From JANXVV01 sp038230975 (GTDB lineage Bacteria; Planctomycetota; Phycisphaerae; Tepidisphaerales; Tepidisphaeraceae): a stretch of DNA of 8,050 bases. Below, piece by piece: positions 1 to 5,743 of the stretch (positions are counted from its first letter, which is position 1; the number at the start of each line of letters is the position of its first letter). Both the position numbers and the translations under genes were made by a program. A model generated the notes under the pieces. It saw nothing but the letters and a program-made list of their open reading frames with translations, was not told the origin of the DNA and did no database searches. The stretch is from NCBI GenBank assembly GCA_038230975.1, contig JBBRMF010000239.1, forward strand, positions 1-8,050. The letters run 5' to 3'.

Positions 1-149
1 CTCGCTTTGCTTAATGCCGGTAGCAGAATGCTGATCAAAAGGGCGATGATCCCAATTACGACCAGCAACTCAACCAGCGTGAAGCCAGCCTTGAAGCGAC
101 TGCATCCTGATTCTCGACGCGATTGGTCCGTATAGCGATTGAGTTCCAT
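1..149 (-). CDS. Pseudopilin-like protein, N-terminal part (runs off the window)
   Basis: Reading the minus strand from the ATG at 147-149 gives an open frame of 49 codons to the window edge. It starts MELNRYTDQSRRE and continues into GFTLVELLVVIGIIALLI. This is the type IV pilin/type II secretion pseudopilin N-terminus: a basic leader, cleavage expected between G22 and F23, Glu at mature position +5 (E27), then a hydrophobic helix ending ILLPALSKA. Proteins of this class are cleaved and N-methylated by a prepilin peptidase and sit in the inner membrane or a pseudopilus. A GGAG motif lies 8 nt before the ATG, the same layout as in the pilin gene upstream at 253-1206, which is 103 bp away on the same strand. 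The C-terminal body is outside the window, so whether it carries an H-X9-DG motif cannot be seen. Family assignment is firm; the particular role is unknown. Confidence 0.88.
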   Translation of the reverse strand, partial: MELNRYTDQSRRESGCSRFKAGFTLVELLVVIGIIALLISILLPALSKA

Positions 150-252
150 GCCAGATTCTCCATTCCAATCAAATTGATGTATACTTCATCAGTCGCTGAC
201 CCGGCAGAATCCTACGGGCGTGCCGAGCGATTCAGTGCCAAAATAAAACAAA

Positions 253-1206
253 TCAGGGGAGGCCAAAATCCAAATTTAAGCTGAATCGCTTCAGGTCGCC
301 GGGCGTGATCCGGCTGCTCGCCACATGCCCGTCGGCACAGGCAATATTGATGCGGCCGCGATGCCGAACCACATCGTAAAGCTCACCACTCCCGCAACCT
401 CGGCCAGTTCCATTGCCCGCGCGAAAGCCCGCTTTACCCGGGAAACCATGCTCGTAAATATCCGCCAACGTGCAACCCGAGTCGTTATCGTAATAGAGCA
501 TCCAGCCGTCTACGCCCCGGGGATTTGCATCAGTGACCAGCATTAAATCGGCCGAATGCCGAAAGCGCGCAGTATTTGCACGAAGCCGACCATGGCCAGC
601 CCTCACGCCGTCGGCACTGCCAGGATCTGCCCAGCCGAGCGCTGCCTCGTTGTAAGCATAACTCATTCGACAAGGAAGTTGCTCACTAATTGAGTAGCCT
701 GCGGTTCCACCTAAAAGGTCGGAGGGGCACACCATCACCTTATTAAACACTCCGCTGTTCACGCCAGCTCTCACCGTGGTAAGACTAGTCACGTCCAAAT
801 CCACGTTGATATACTTCGCAATCGAACCGGGCATTCCGATGGCAAAGTACTTTCCGCCGTTATTGTAATACTCGTATCGTTTTCGAAGCGGGTCATGCAA
901 TGTCACGGCATCATTCGCATTTCCGGTATTATTGCTCACGTTGATCTGTCCCACGAGCGGCATGAATCCGTTGTGATCGTTCGCATGCAGCATCATTGCC
1001 GTAACAACTTGCTTGAGTTGCGCCTGGCATTTCACTTCATTCGCCGCCGCCCGTGCTTTGCTCAACGCTGGCAACAGAATGCTGATCAGCAACGCAATAA
1101 TGCCGATCACGACGAGCAGTTCCACGAGGGTGAATCCGCGTTCCCGTGTTTTACGAAATGCTTTGAAGCTAAAATGAAGCGGCGACGTATCTGTAGTGAG
1201 GTACAT
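253..1206 (-). CDS. Pseudopilin-like protein with C-terminal H-X9-DG motif
   Basis: 317 residues. The leader (residues 1-24, rich in K/R) ends at G24, followed by FTLVELLVVIGIIALLISIL with E29 at mature position +5: a classic prepilin peptidase site and transmembrane/assembly helix. The segment after it, LSKARAAANEVKCQAQLKQV, is the usual coiled helix. Near the C-terminus H282 is followed by nine residues and D292-G293 (HRGRINIACADG). This is the H-X9-DG motif that accompanies prepilin-like N-termini in large planctomycete/verrucomicrobial paralog families. The middle is predicted globular and extracytoplasmic. A GGAG lies 8 nt before the ATG, and a TATAGT at 1227-1232 (minus sense) could be the -10 box. 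Its partner at 1-149 follows on the same strand. Such genomes carry many paralogs, so the substrate or structure it serves cannot be named. Known of the family: type II secretion-like processing; inferred: envelope location. Confidence 0.92.
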   Translation of the reverse strand: MYLTTDTSPLHFSFKAFRKTRERGFTLVELLVVIGIIALLISILLPALSKARAAANEVKCQAQLKQVVTAMMLHANDHNGFMPLVGQINVSNNTGNANDAVTLHDPLRKRYEYYNNGGKYFAIGMPGSIAKYINVDLDVTSLTTVRAGVNSGVFNKVMVCPSDLLGGTAGYSISEQLPCRMSYAYNEAALGWADPGSADGVRAGHGRLRANTARFRHSADLMLVTDANPRGVDGWMLYYDNDSGCTLADIYEHGFPGKAGFRAGNGTGRGCGSGELYDVVRHRGRINIACADGHVASSRITPGDLKRFSLNLDFGLP

Positions 1207-1290
1207 GTGTGGGACTCCATTTTACGACTATAACCGATGTGAACTTGTTCAACTCCTCTGCCGAGCCGCCAAGTATTCAGTCAATACACT

Positions 1291-1302
1291 ATACACGTGT
1301 AT
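1291..1302. promoter_or_regulatory. 12-bp perfect palindrome in the divergent pilin/ftsI control region
   Basis: ATACACGTGTAT reads the same on both strands. It sits 85 bp upstream of the pilin start and about 130 bp upstream of the FtsI start. Just before it, GTATT and AATAC (1273-1277 and 1283-1287) form a second small inverted repeat, and AATACAC/TATACAC recur side by side. A symmetric site between divergent genes suggests a dimeric regulator operator, but no regulator is encoded nearby, and a 12-bp palindrome can occur by chance. Confidence 0.3.
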
Positions 1303-1386
1303 TCGCATCGTCAAGTTATTTCTGTCGCGGATCGTTCGCCTCTGCCGATGACAGATTTGCCGACATATCGGAAGCTCGCGAAAGTT

Positions 1387-1401
1387 GGAGGCGGAGCCTC
1401 C
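1387..1401. repeat. Short perfect hairpin GGAGGC-gga-GCCTCC in the ftsI leader
   Basis: Six-bp GC-rich arms around a 3-nt loop, ending 18 nt before the ribosome binding site of the FtsI gene. Flanking TCGC (1376-1379) and GCGA (1403-1406) could extend the stem with mismatches. It contains an SD-like GGAGG in one arm. It may be a copy of a dispersed intergenic element or a leader RNA structure. There is no T-run, so it is not a typical terminator. Confidence 0.4.
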
Positions 1402-1419
1402 TGCGATGCGCCGTCCGTC

Positions 1420-1428
1420 GAGGAAAGG
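1420..1428 (+). promoter_or_regulatory. Ribosome binding site fixing the FtsI start
   Basis: GAGGAAAGG lies 6 nt before the ATG at 1435. It is a strong Shine-Dalgarno match. The open frame extends 46 codons further up to an ATG at 1297, but that ATG overlaps the palindrome, lacks an SD and precedes a stretch without the family's sequence, so 1435 is the preferred start. Confidence 0.75.
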
Positions 1429-1434
1429 TACGCG

Positions 1435-3264
1435 ATGTCCACATTCTCGGTTCGCCGAGCCGCCGCCGTTTTTATCGTGCTGGGCACATTGCTCATTGGC
1501 ATGACCGGCCGCGTTGCCTACCTGCAAACCTGGGGACGCGAAAAAAACCTCCGCTCCGCCGAACGTCAGCAGCACCAACAGGAAATATTGTACGCCCGCC
1601 GGGGCACGATCTTCGATTCGACGGGCACCGTGATGGCCGGCACCGTTCAGAATCAGGATCTCTTCGTCGATCCCAAATTCCTCGCCGACTACTACACTGC
1701 GGATGACAAAGACTACACCGAATACCTCCGCTCTATCGCCAAACTCGCCAAACTCATCGACATGACGCAACCCGCGTTGGCGTCACAGTTAAGCGATAAA
1801 AGCGAGAGCCGGTATCTGAAGATTAAGGAAGAACTGGACGAAACCACGGTTGCCGCGATCAAGAAGCTGAATCTGCCCGGCATCGGTTTCACGCCGTCCG
1901 ATCAGCGTTACTATCCGATGGGATCGATCGGTGCCCATCTCCTTGGCGGTGCCGGCAAAGATGGGCATGGCCTCGATGGACTCGAACTTCAATTCGATAA
2001 ACTCCTTAGCGGGCATAATGGCTATAAACGCACGTTAAAAGACGCCCGCCGTAATCCAATAGCCGTTGATGCCGACGACTATCGCCCGGCCGAGCATGGC
2101 CATCACCTGATCCTCACCATCGACGCCAACATCCAGATGATGGCCGAGCAGGAACTGGCCACCACCTGTGACCAATTCAAAGCCCAAACCGGTGAAGTGG
2201 TCGTCATGGATCCCAAAACTGGTGATGTGCTCGCATTAGCCAACTACCCCACATTCAATCCCCAGAACCTCGAAGACTCCACCCCCGAAGTGCGAACCAA
2301 CCGCGTGCTGGTTTCACCGTACGAGCCCGGCTCCACGATCAAACCGTTCATCGCCGGCCCCGCCCTCGCCTGGCATGTCACTCGCCCCGAAGAAGTCTTT
2401 AAAACCGGTGGTGCACATTACATCACACCCTATGGCCGAAGAATCACCGATGTGCATAACGGTTACGCTCAGTTGGCGTTCTGGGATGTGCTCGTCAAAT
2501 CCAGCAACATCGGCATGTCCATGCTCGGTGAACGCATGGGCAACGATAAAATCTGGAAAGCCCTCACCAACTTTGGCTTCGGCACGCGCACCGGAATCGA
2601 ACTCCCCGGTGAAAGCAATGGCCGCGTAAACCCCCTCAAGCAGTGGAATAAATACAGCACCGAATCCTGCGCACAAGGCTACGAACTGATGGTCACCCCC
2701 TTGCAGCTTGCGCGCGGCTTCTGCTGCTACGCCAACGGTGGCCGCCTTGTCGAGCCCCGCGTTATCCGTGGTTTCCTTGATGCCGACGGCAACACCATCC
2801 GCGCGCACAAAGCCACTGACTTTGAGCTACTTCCCCAGGCGATCGACCCCCAAACGGCATCCGAAGTCCGCCGCATACTCTGCGATGTCGTCGTGCGCGG
2901 CACCGCCATGAAAGCCCGCAGCAAAGTTTGGAACATCTTCGGCAAAACCGGCACCGCCCACATCAGCGAAGGCCCCGGTAAAGGCTACAGCGAAACCCTC
3001 TTCAACAGCAGCTTCATCGCCGGTTGCCCCGCCGAAAGCCCAAGACTTGTCGTTGCCTTCGTCATCCACAAACCCCACGCCGAAACCCACTACGGCGGCG
3101 CCGTCGCCGGCCCCGGTGCCTGCCGCCTCATGGAACGCTGCATGGCATACCTCCAAGTCCCTACTTCCCCGGACCTGCCGCCACCTCCGCAAAATGTGGC
3201 GGCGGTGTTGCATGAATATAAGGCGAGTGTTTATTTGAACCGGACGGTGACGTCGCGCGACTGA
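1435..3264 (+). CDS. ftsI: Class B penicillin-binding protein, FtsI/PBP3-like peptidoglycan D,D-transpeptidase
   Basis: 609 residues from the ATG with the strong SD. It crosslinks peptidoglycan stem peptides at the outer face of the inner membrane, typically during septal growth. Residues about 9-25 form a single N-terminal membrane anchor. The PBP dimerization region follows from about 53, with the RRGTIFD motif at 55-61 and the YYPMGSIGAHLLGGAG segment at 159-174. The transpeptidase domain runs from about 225 to 575 and has all three active-site motifs: S300-T-I-K303 (catalytic Ser, in EPGSTIKPF), S356-S-N358, and K504-T-G506. No PASTA domain is present. Length and the EPGSTIKPF context favour FtsI/SpoVD over elongation-type PBP2. 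Unusually, no murE, rsmH or ftsL lies beside it here: upstream are divergent pilins, downstream a decayed toxin-antitoxin pair. The enzyme looks intact. The septal role is inferred from family, and planctomycete division does not use FtsZ in the usual way. Confidence 0.93.
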   Translation: MSTFSVRRAAAVFIVLGTLLIGMTGRVAYLQTWGREKNLRSAERQQHQQEILYARRGTIFDSTGTVMAGTVQNQDLFVDPKFLADYYTADDKDYTEYLRSIAKLAKLIDMTQPALASQLSDKSESRYLKIKEELDETTVAAIKKLNLPGIGFTPSDQRYYPMGSIGAHLLGGAGKDGHGLDGLELQFDKLLSGHNGYKRTLKDARRNPIAVDADDYRPAEHGHHLILTIDANIQMMAEQELATTCDQFKAQTGEVVVMDPKTGDVLALANYPTFNPQNLEDSTPEVRTNRVLVSPYEPGSTIKPFIAGPALAWHVTRPEEVFKTGGAHYITPYGRRITDVHNGYAQLAFWDVLVKSSNIGMSMLGERMGNDKIWKALTNFGFGTRTGIELPGESNGRVNPLKQWNKYSTESCAQGYELMVTPLQLARGFCCYANGGRLVEPRVIRGFLDADGNTIRAHKATDFELLPQAIDPQTASEVRRILCDVVVRGTAMKARSKVWNIFGKTGTAHISEGPGKGYSETLFNSSFIAGCPAESPRLVVAFVIHKPHAETHYGGAVAGPGACRLMERCMAYLQVPTSPDLPPPPQNVAAVLHEYKASVYLNRTVTSRD

Positions 3265-3343
3265 GCCTTGGAAATGACGAATGAAGCAATTGGAAAGACG
3301 CAACTACGACAAACGCTGGAACAAATCCAGCCAGAAAGTTAAT

Positions 3344-3576
3344 ATGTCGCAGCGCAAAACCTTGATCGCATTACCATCAATCCCAATCAGTGCGGCGGTC
3401 GTCCCTGCATTCGCGGGATGCGATTTCGTGTCGTGGACTTGCTGGAATTGCTCGCGGCCGGTGCCTCGCACGAGGAAATTCTTGCCGACTACGCCTTCCT
3501 CGAACCGGCCGATATTCAAGCCGCTCTACTCTATGCGGCACGATTGACCGATCACGCAGTGGTGCCAGCAGTGTGA
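3344..3576 (+). pseudogene. DUF433 antitoxin-like gene with a start-proximal frameshift
   Basis: The reading frame 3355-3576 encodes NLDRITINPNQCGGRPCIRG then MRFRVVDLLELLAAGASHEE and ILADYAFLEPADIQAALLYA, ending HAVVPAV and TGA. This is an almost textbook DUF433 protein: the CGGRPCIRG turn, then the DLLELLAAGAS...DY..LE..DI.AAL.YA helices. In-frame there is a TAA at 3340-3342 and no ATG, GTG or TTG before the core. The ATG at 3344 is one frame off. Adding one A to the AAAA run at 3356-3359 joins the two exactly, giving MSQRKNLDRITINP and a normal 77-residue product. DUF433 proteins are commonly antitoxin-like partners of PIN-like DUF5615 proteins, whose remnant follows here with a 4-nt GTGA overlap. 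An internal start at ATG 3418 would give only 52 residues and lose the CGGRPC motif. A sequencing indel is possible; the identification itself is secure. Confidence 0.85.
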
Positions 3577-3826
3577 AATTTTCGTCGACAATCAACTTCC
3601 CGCTGCTTTTGCCCGATGGCTCGTCAGCAATGTAGAGAGCGCGGATCACGTTTTGGATCGCGGGATGGAAAATGCCGACGATCCGGAAATTTGAGATTTA
3701 GCCTTCGCAGAGGATCGCATAGTTGTTTCCGAAGATGTGAATTGCACGCAGATGCATTCGAAATGCGGACCACTTCGTTTTCCTACGCTTTGTTTGCTTC
3801 AGACGAACTGTCCGTCCAACGCTTGA
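3573..3826 (+). pseudogene. Degraded DUF5615 PIN-like (toxin-type) gene
   Basis: The frame read from 3584 gives VDNQLPAAFARWLVSN, then ADHVLDRGMENADDPEI, a TGA at 3692-3694, then DLAFAEDRIVVSED. This follows the DUF5615 PIN-like pattern: an early catalytic Asp in (F)VDNQLP, the A.HV.D.G...A.D.EIW block, and IVVS.D. Two lesions are visible. The expected start GTG at 3573-3575, overlapping the DUF433 stop as GTGA, is out of frame by one base, which one extra A or T in AAATTTT (3576-3582) would repair. The TGA stands where the family usually has Trp (EIW). After position about 3737 the match fades, and a further shift may exist since the +1 frame reads NADHFVFLRF. DUF5615 proteins are putative RNases paired with DUF433 antitoxins. 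The product is probably not made, leaving the pair inactive. The tail overlaps the convergent gene at 3799-4425 by 28 bp. Confidence 0.78.
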
Positions 3827-4425
3827 TGTGCTAAAGTGATTATCGATGACTCCGTAAATGAAGGTGCATTGAGGTAGGATCGAATGATTGCGGTGGCGGT
3901 CTCTTGCTCATATCGCCGCATTAACCCTAAACCTAATAATGAGCTCCGAACGCATTCTATCGAATCCATTCTCAGAGTTTTATCCAATACCCTAAAGATG
4001 TGTGCACGCAATTCAACATCTTTAGCCATCGTATTTTCGCTACGCGGCGGACCGAATGACATCATTCCTGACCACCAATAAAGGCATGTACTTCCCAGTG
4101 GCTCAACCCGAAATAGTTTCTCAAACAGCGATTCCATCGAATCGACAAAGTGTAGCCTATTCTCAGTCGGCACAGCCGTTTCCAACTTAAGCCGCAGGCA
4201 CCCCAGCTCGCTCCCCATATATTCGAAACCCTGAATGAGCTCCGCAGTCGTAAATTCTTCCAGAACAAACGCCGGGTCTTGAAAAAACTGAGTCGCATAA
4301 TTCACTGTGTCGACATACGGATATTCAAGTCCGCGGCCAGCCATGTACCAAGCCCAATAAGCATCTTCTACAGGCGGTTGAAATACAGAGTAGATCCAAC
4401 TCTCAAAAGAGGATGGTAAACACAT
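3799..4425 (-). CDS. Hypothetical protein, 208 residues, aromatic-rich N-terminus
   Basis: No function recognised. Start ATG at 4423-4425 has AGGA 6 nt upstream and a promoter candidate at 4471-4499. Visible features: an aromatic N-terminal block (EDAYWAWYMAGRG, 20-32), a helix-rich middle, CLYWWSG at 114-120, and a C-terminal run of likely helices with ECVRSSLLGLGLMRRY at 157-172. No signal peptide or membrane segment. The order of blocks (AYWAWYM; FF.DP; LF.KLF; C.YWW; C..S.LLGLG) resembles a widespread family of uncharacterised cytosolic proteins with helical-repeat character, some found as solitary accessory genes; I hold this loosely. The DNA is clearly richer in A+T than the neighbouring genes, with runs such as taaccctaaacctaataatg, which hints at a separate origin. 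It stands alone between the decayed toxin-antitoxin remnant and the anti-sigma gene. Confidence 0.75.
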   Translation of the reverse strand: MCLPSSFESWIYSVFQPPVEDAYWAWYMAGRGLEYPYVDTVNYATQFFQDPAFVLEEFTTAELIQGFEYMGSELGCLRLKLETAVPTENRLHFVDSMESLFEKLFRVEPLGSTCLYWWSGMMSFGPPRSENTMAKDVELRAHIFRVLDKTLRMDSIECVRSSLLGLGLMRRYEQETATAIIRSYLNAPSFTESSIITLAHQALDGQFV

Positions 4426-4470
4426 GAGATATCCTATGCAGGTACTCCGTCGGGTCGGCCCTACGGAATA

Positions 4471-4499
4471 ATTTTTTACTTACTTTTCGCGACTGTCAA
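4471..4499 (-). promoter_or_regulatory. Sigma-70-type promoter candidate for the 208-residue gene
   Basis: On the minus strand a perfect TTGACA (4494-4499) is followed, at a 17-nt spacing, by AAAAAT inside an A/T-rich stretch (taaaaaattatt). This lies 46-74 bp before the ATG at 4425. The -35 box is ideal, the -10 box only approximate. The whole 4426-4617 interval holds no gene; besides this promoter it has a GGCGTCTCGCCCG stretch at 4533-4545. Confidence 0.45.
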
Positions 4500-4617
4500 G
4501 TTCATGGAATTAGCGAAACGATGAGTGGCGTAGGCGTCTCGCCCGCGTTTTCTTCCGCAGGAATCACGGCCGATTCGCCCGCGCCACCGCGTGTCTGAAC
4601 GAGAAGACTTCTAATCT

Positions 4618-4905
4618 CTAACTCCCCCGAATTGCTTCCTCAATCCGCCGCCTGGCACTTTCTGGCATCCGCGTGCCGGCGTGAGTTGTCTCAATCGATG
4701 CAAACTCTTGAATCATCTCCTGCATTAACTGCAACTGCCGTCGATACCGCCGACACCATTTGCACACAAACAGATGCACACCGAGCGAGATTTTTTCTCC
4801 GCGCGTGAGCGGTCGTTCCATCGATTGCGAGATCAACCGCGTGGCGTGTTTGCAGCGTAACCGGACTAATCTAATCGGATCGGTGGCCTCATCAACGGTG
4901 TTCAT
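4618..4905 (-). CDS. Zinc-finger anti-sigma factor (zf-HC2/ZAS type)
   Basis: 95 residues. It likely binds and silences the ECF sigma factor encoded directly upstream. The putative zinc site is C18, H44, C48, C51 (C-x25-H-x3-C-x2-C, with HLFVCKWC at 44-51), the signature of the ZAS anti-sigma domain. LISQSMERPLTRGE between the first Cys and the His matches the usual S..DR.L...E stretch. The remainder is a basic/acidic helix with no membrane segment, so this is a cytosolic anti-sigma factor, possibly redox or zinc responsive as in relatives. The ATG (4903-4905) overlaps the sigma stop as ATGA, showing translational coupling and matched dosage. Short but family-typical in length. What signal releases the sigma factor cannot be read from the sequence. 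Confidence 0.87.
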   Translation of the reverse strand: MNTVDEATDPIRLVRLRCKHATRLISQSMERPLTRGEKISLGVHLFVCKWCRRYRRQLQLMQEMIQEFASIETTHAGTRMPESARRRIEEAIRGS

Positions 4906-5543
4906 GGCTTTCCTTTCGTGCGACCCGGCTCACCGGGCTGTCGCTCGTCGAAACCGTTCACACCCAGGCAATCGCGCAACCGTGTGCGCGCACGATACAG
5001 TAATGTCCACAGGTTCGCCGTCGAAATTTCAAAGACTCCGCAAATCTCCTCCGATGAAACGCCGTCCGCCTCGCGAAGCATGAAGACCCTTGCCAGTCGG
5101 CGGGGCATGCGCTCCAGGCAACGCACGAGGGTTTTTCGAAACTCGGCCCTCTCCAGAAGTGCATGCGGATCATCCGCACCTCGCCCACGCCAGATTGACG
5201 GCTTGCGATGCCACTTCCCCTGCTTCTGGAAAAACGCCTCCCACGCTGGCGGCCCCGCATCCTCCGGCGGTGGGGCATCTTTTGAAAGCCGCCGCAGATA
5301 ATCGACCAACTTATGTCGCAGAATAGCGATCAGCCATGTTAGCTCTTCGGACCGCCCTGCAAAGGCCTCCGGTCTTCCGCGCGTGCGCAACGCTGCCAGG
5401 AGAGTTTCCTGCACGACATCCTCCGCCGCGTGTGAACTTCTCAACCGCAACAGCGCATAGCGATACAACGCGTCCCCATGTCGCGCAAGCCATTCGCTCG
5501 CGTCCGAAGACGGCGCGATCGTTTCGTCAATCACATCTCTCAT
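4902..5543 (-). CDS. ECF-type RNA polymerase sigma factor
   Basis: 213 residues from ATG 5541-5543. Directs RNA polymerase to a stress or envelope regulon. Sigma region 2 spans about 19-86, including AEDVVQETLLAAL at 40-52 and TWLIAILRHKLVDYLRR at 69-85. Region 4 spans about 131-193, with LERMPRRLARVFMLRE (143-158) and the helix-turn-helix SSEEICGVFEISTANLWTLL (163-182). A 45-residue linker carries WHRKPSIWRG. The EIC...I...NL..LLYRAR..LR.CL form and this linker resemble the group of ECF factors paired with small soluble ZAS anti-sigma proteins, as here. The frame stays open to a TTG at 5627, adding 28 residues (241 in total). That extension lacks family sequence, so the ATG is preferred, although its own SD is poor (GAGGG 14 nt away). 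The anti-sigma gene overlaps the end. Autoregulation is likely for the class but unproven here. Confidence 0.9.
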   Translation of the reverse strand: MRDVIDETIAPSSDASEWLARHGDALYRYALLRLRSSHAAEDVVQETLLAALRTRGRPEAFAGRSEELTWLIAILRHKLVDYLRRLSKDAPPPEDAGPPAWEAFFQKQGKWHRKPSIWRGRGADDPHALLERAEFRKTLVRCLERMPRRLARVFMLREADGVSSEEICGVFEISTANLWTLLYRARTRLRDCLGVNGFDERQPGEPGRTKGKP

Positions 5544-5606
5544 TTCACGAATGATGTTTCCCTCACAACCGAACACTGCCCGCTCTGGTAATCCATCCCG
5601 TCGAAA

Positions 5607-5634
5607 AAAAATTCCCACGCGGGTCAAAAATTCC
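5607..5634 (-). repeat. Direct repeat GGAATTTTT x2 upstream of the sigma operon
   Basis: On the minus strand GGAATTTTT occurs at 5626-5634 and again at 5607-5615, 19 bp apart, some 64-91 bp before the preferred sigma start. ECF promoters often have a GGAA-type -35 element, so one of these could be an autoregulatory promoter element. There is no convincing -10 motif, so this is only a candidate. Confidence 0.25.
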
Positions 5635-5743
5635 TGTCAGGTTTTTCAATCTCGTCCGACTCACCTGCACTTCGCGGGTTTTGCCCCCTGTCATGTTGGC
5701 CGGGAAGGTTCCGCGCATCCGCTCAGCGTTATTTGGAGTTCCC

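Noticed and set aside
1297..1434. A 46-codon N-terminal extension of FtsI from an upstream ATG
   Set aside because: No SD, overlaps the palindrome and hairpin, no family sequence; a strong SD sits before ATG 1435.
1249..1770. 173-codon minus-strand open frame across the ftsI leader and start
   Set aside because: Antisense to ftsI and the control region, low-complexity Gly/Val/Glu composition.
2314..2808. 164-codon minus-strand open frame inside ftsI
   Set aside because: Antisense to the transpeptidase domain whose motifs are intact; no SD or family features.
3274..3342. A 22-codon ORF (MTNEAIGKTQLRQ...) between ftsI and the DUF433 remnant
   Set aside because: Short, no SD, no known similarity; probably chance, although it is in the same frame as the DUF433 core.
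3281..3547. 88-codon plus-strand open frame over the DUF433 region
   Set aside because: Its second half is the wrong frame of the DUF433 gene; only its ATG at 3344 is likely original.
5544..5627. A 28-codon extension of the sigma factor from a TTG start
   Set aside because: Not family sequence, rare start codon; it has an AGGA nearby, so it is kept only as an alternative.
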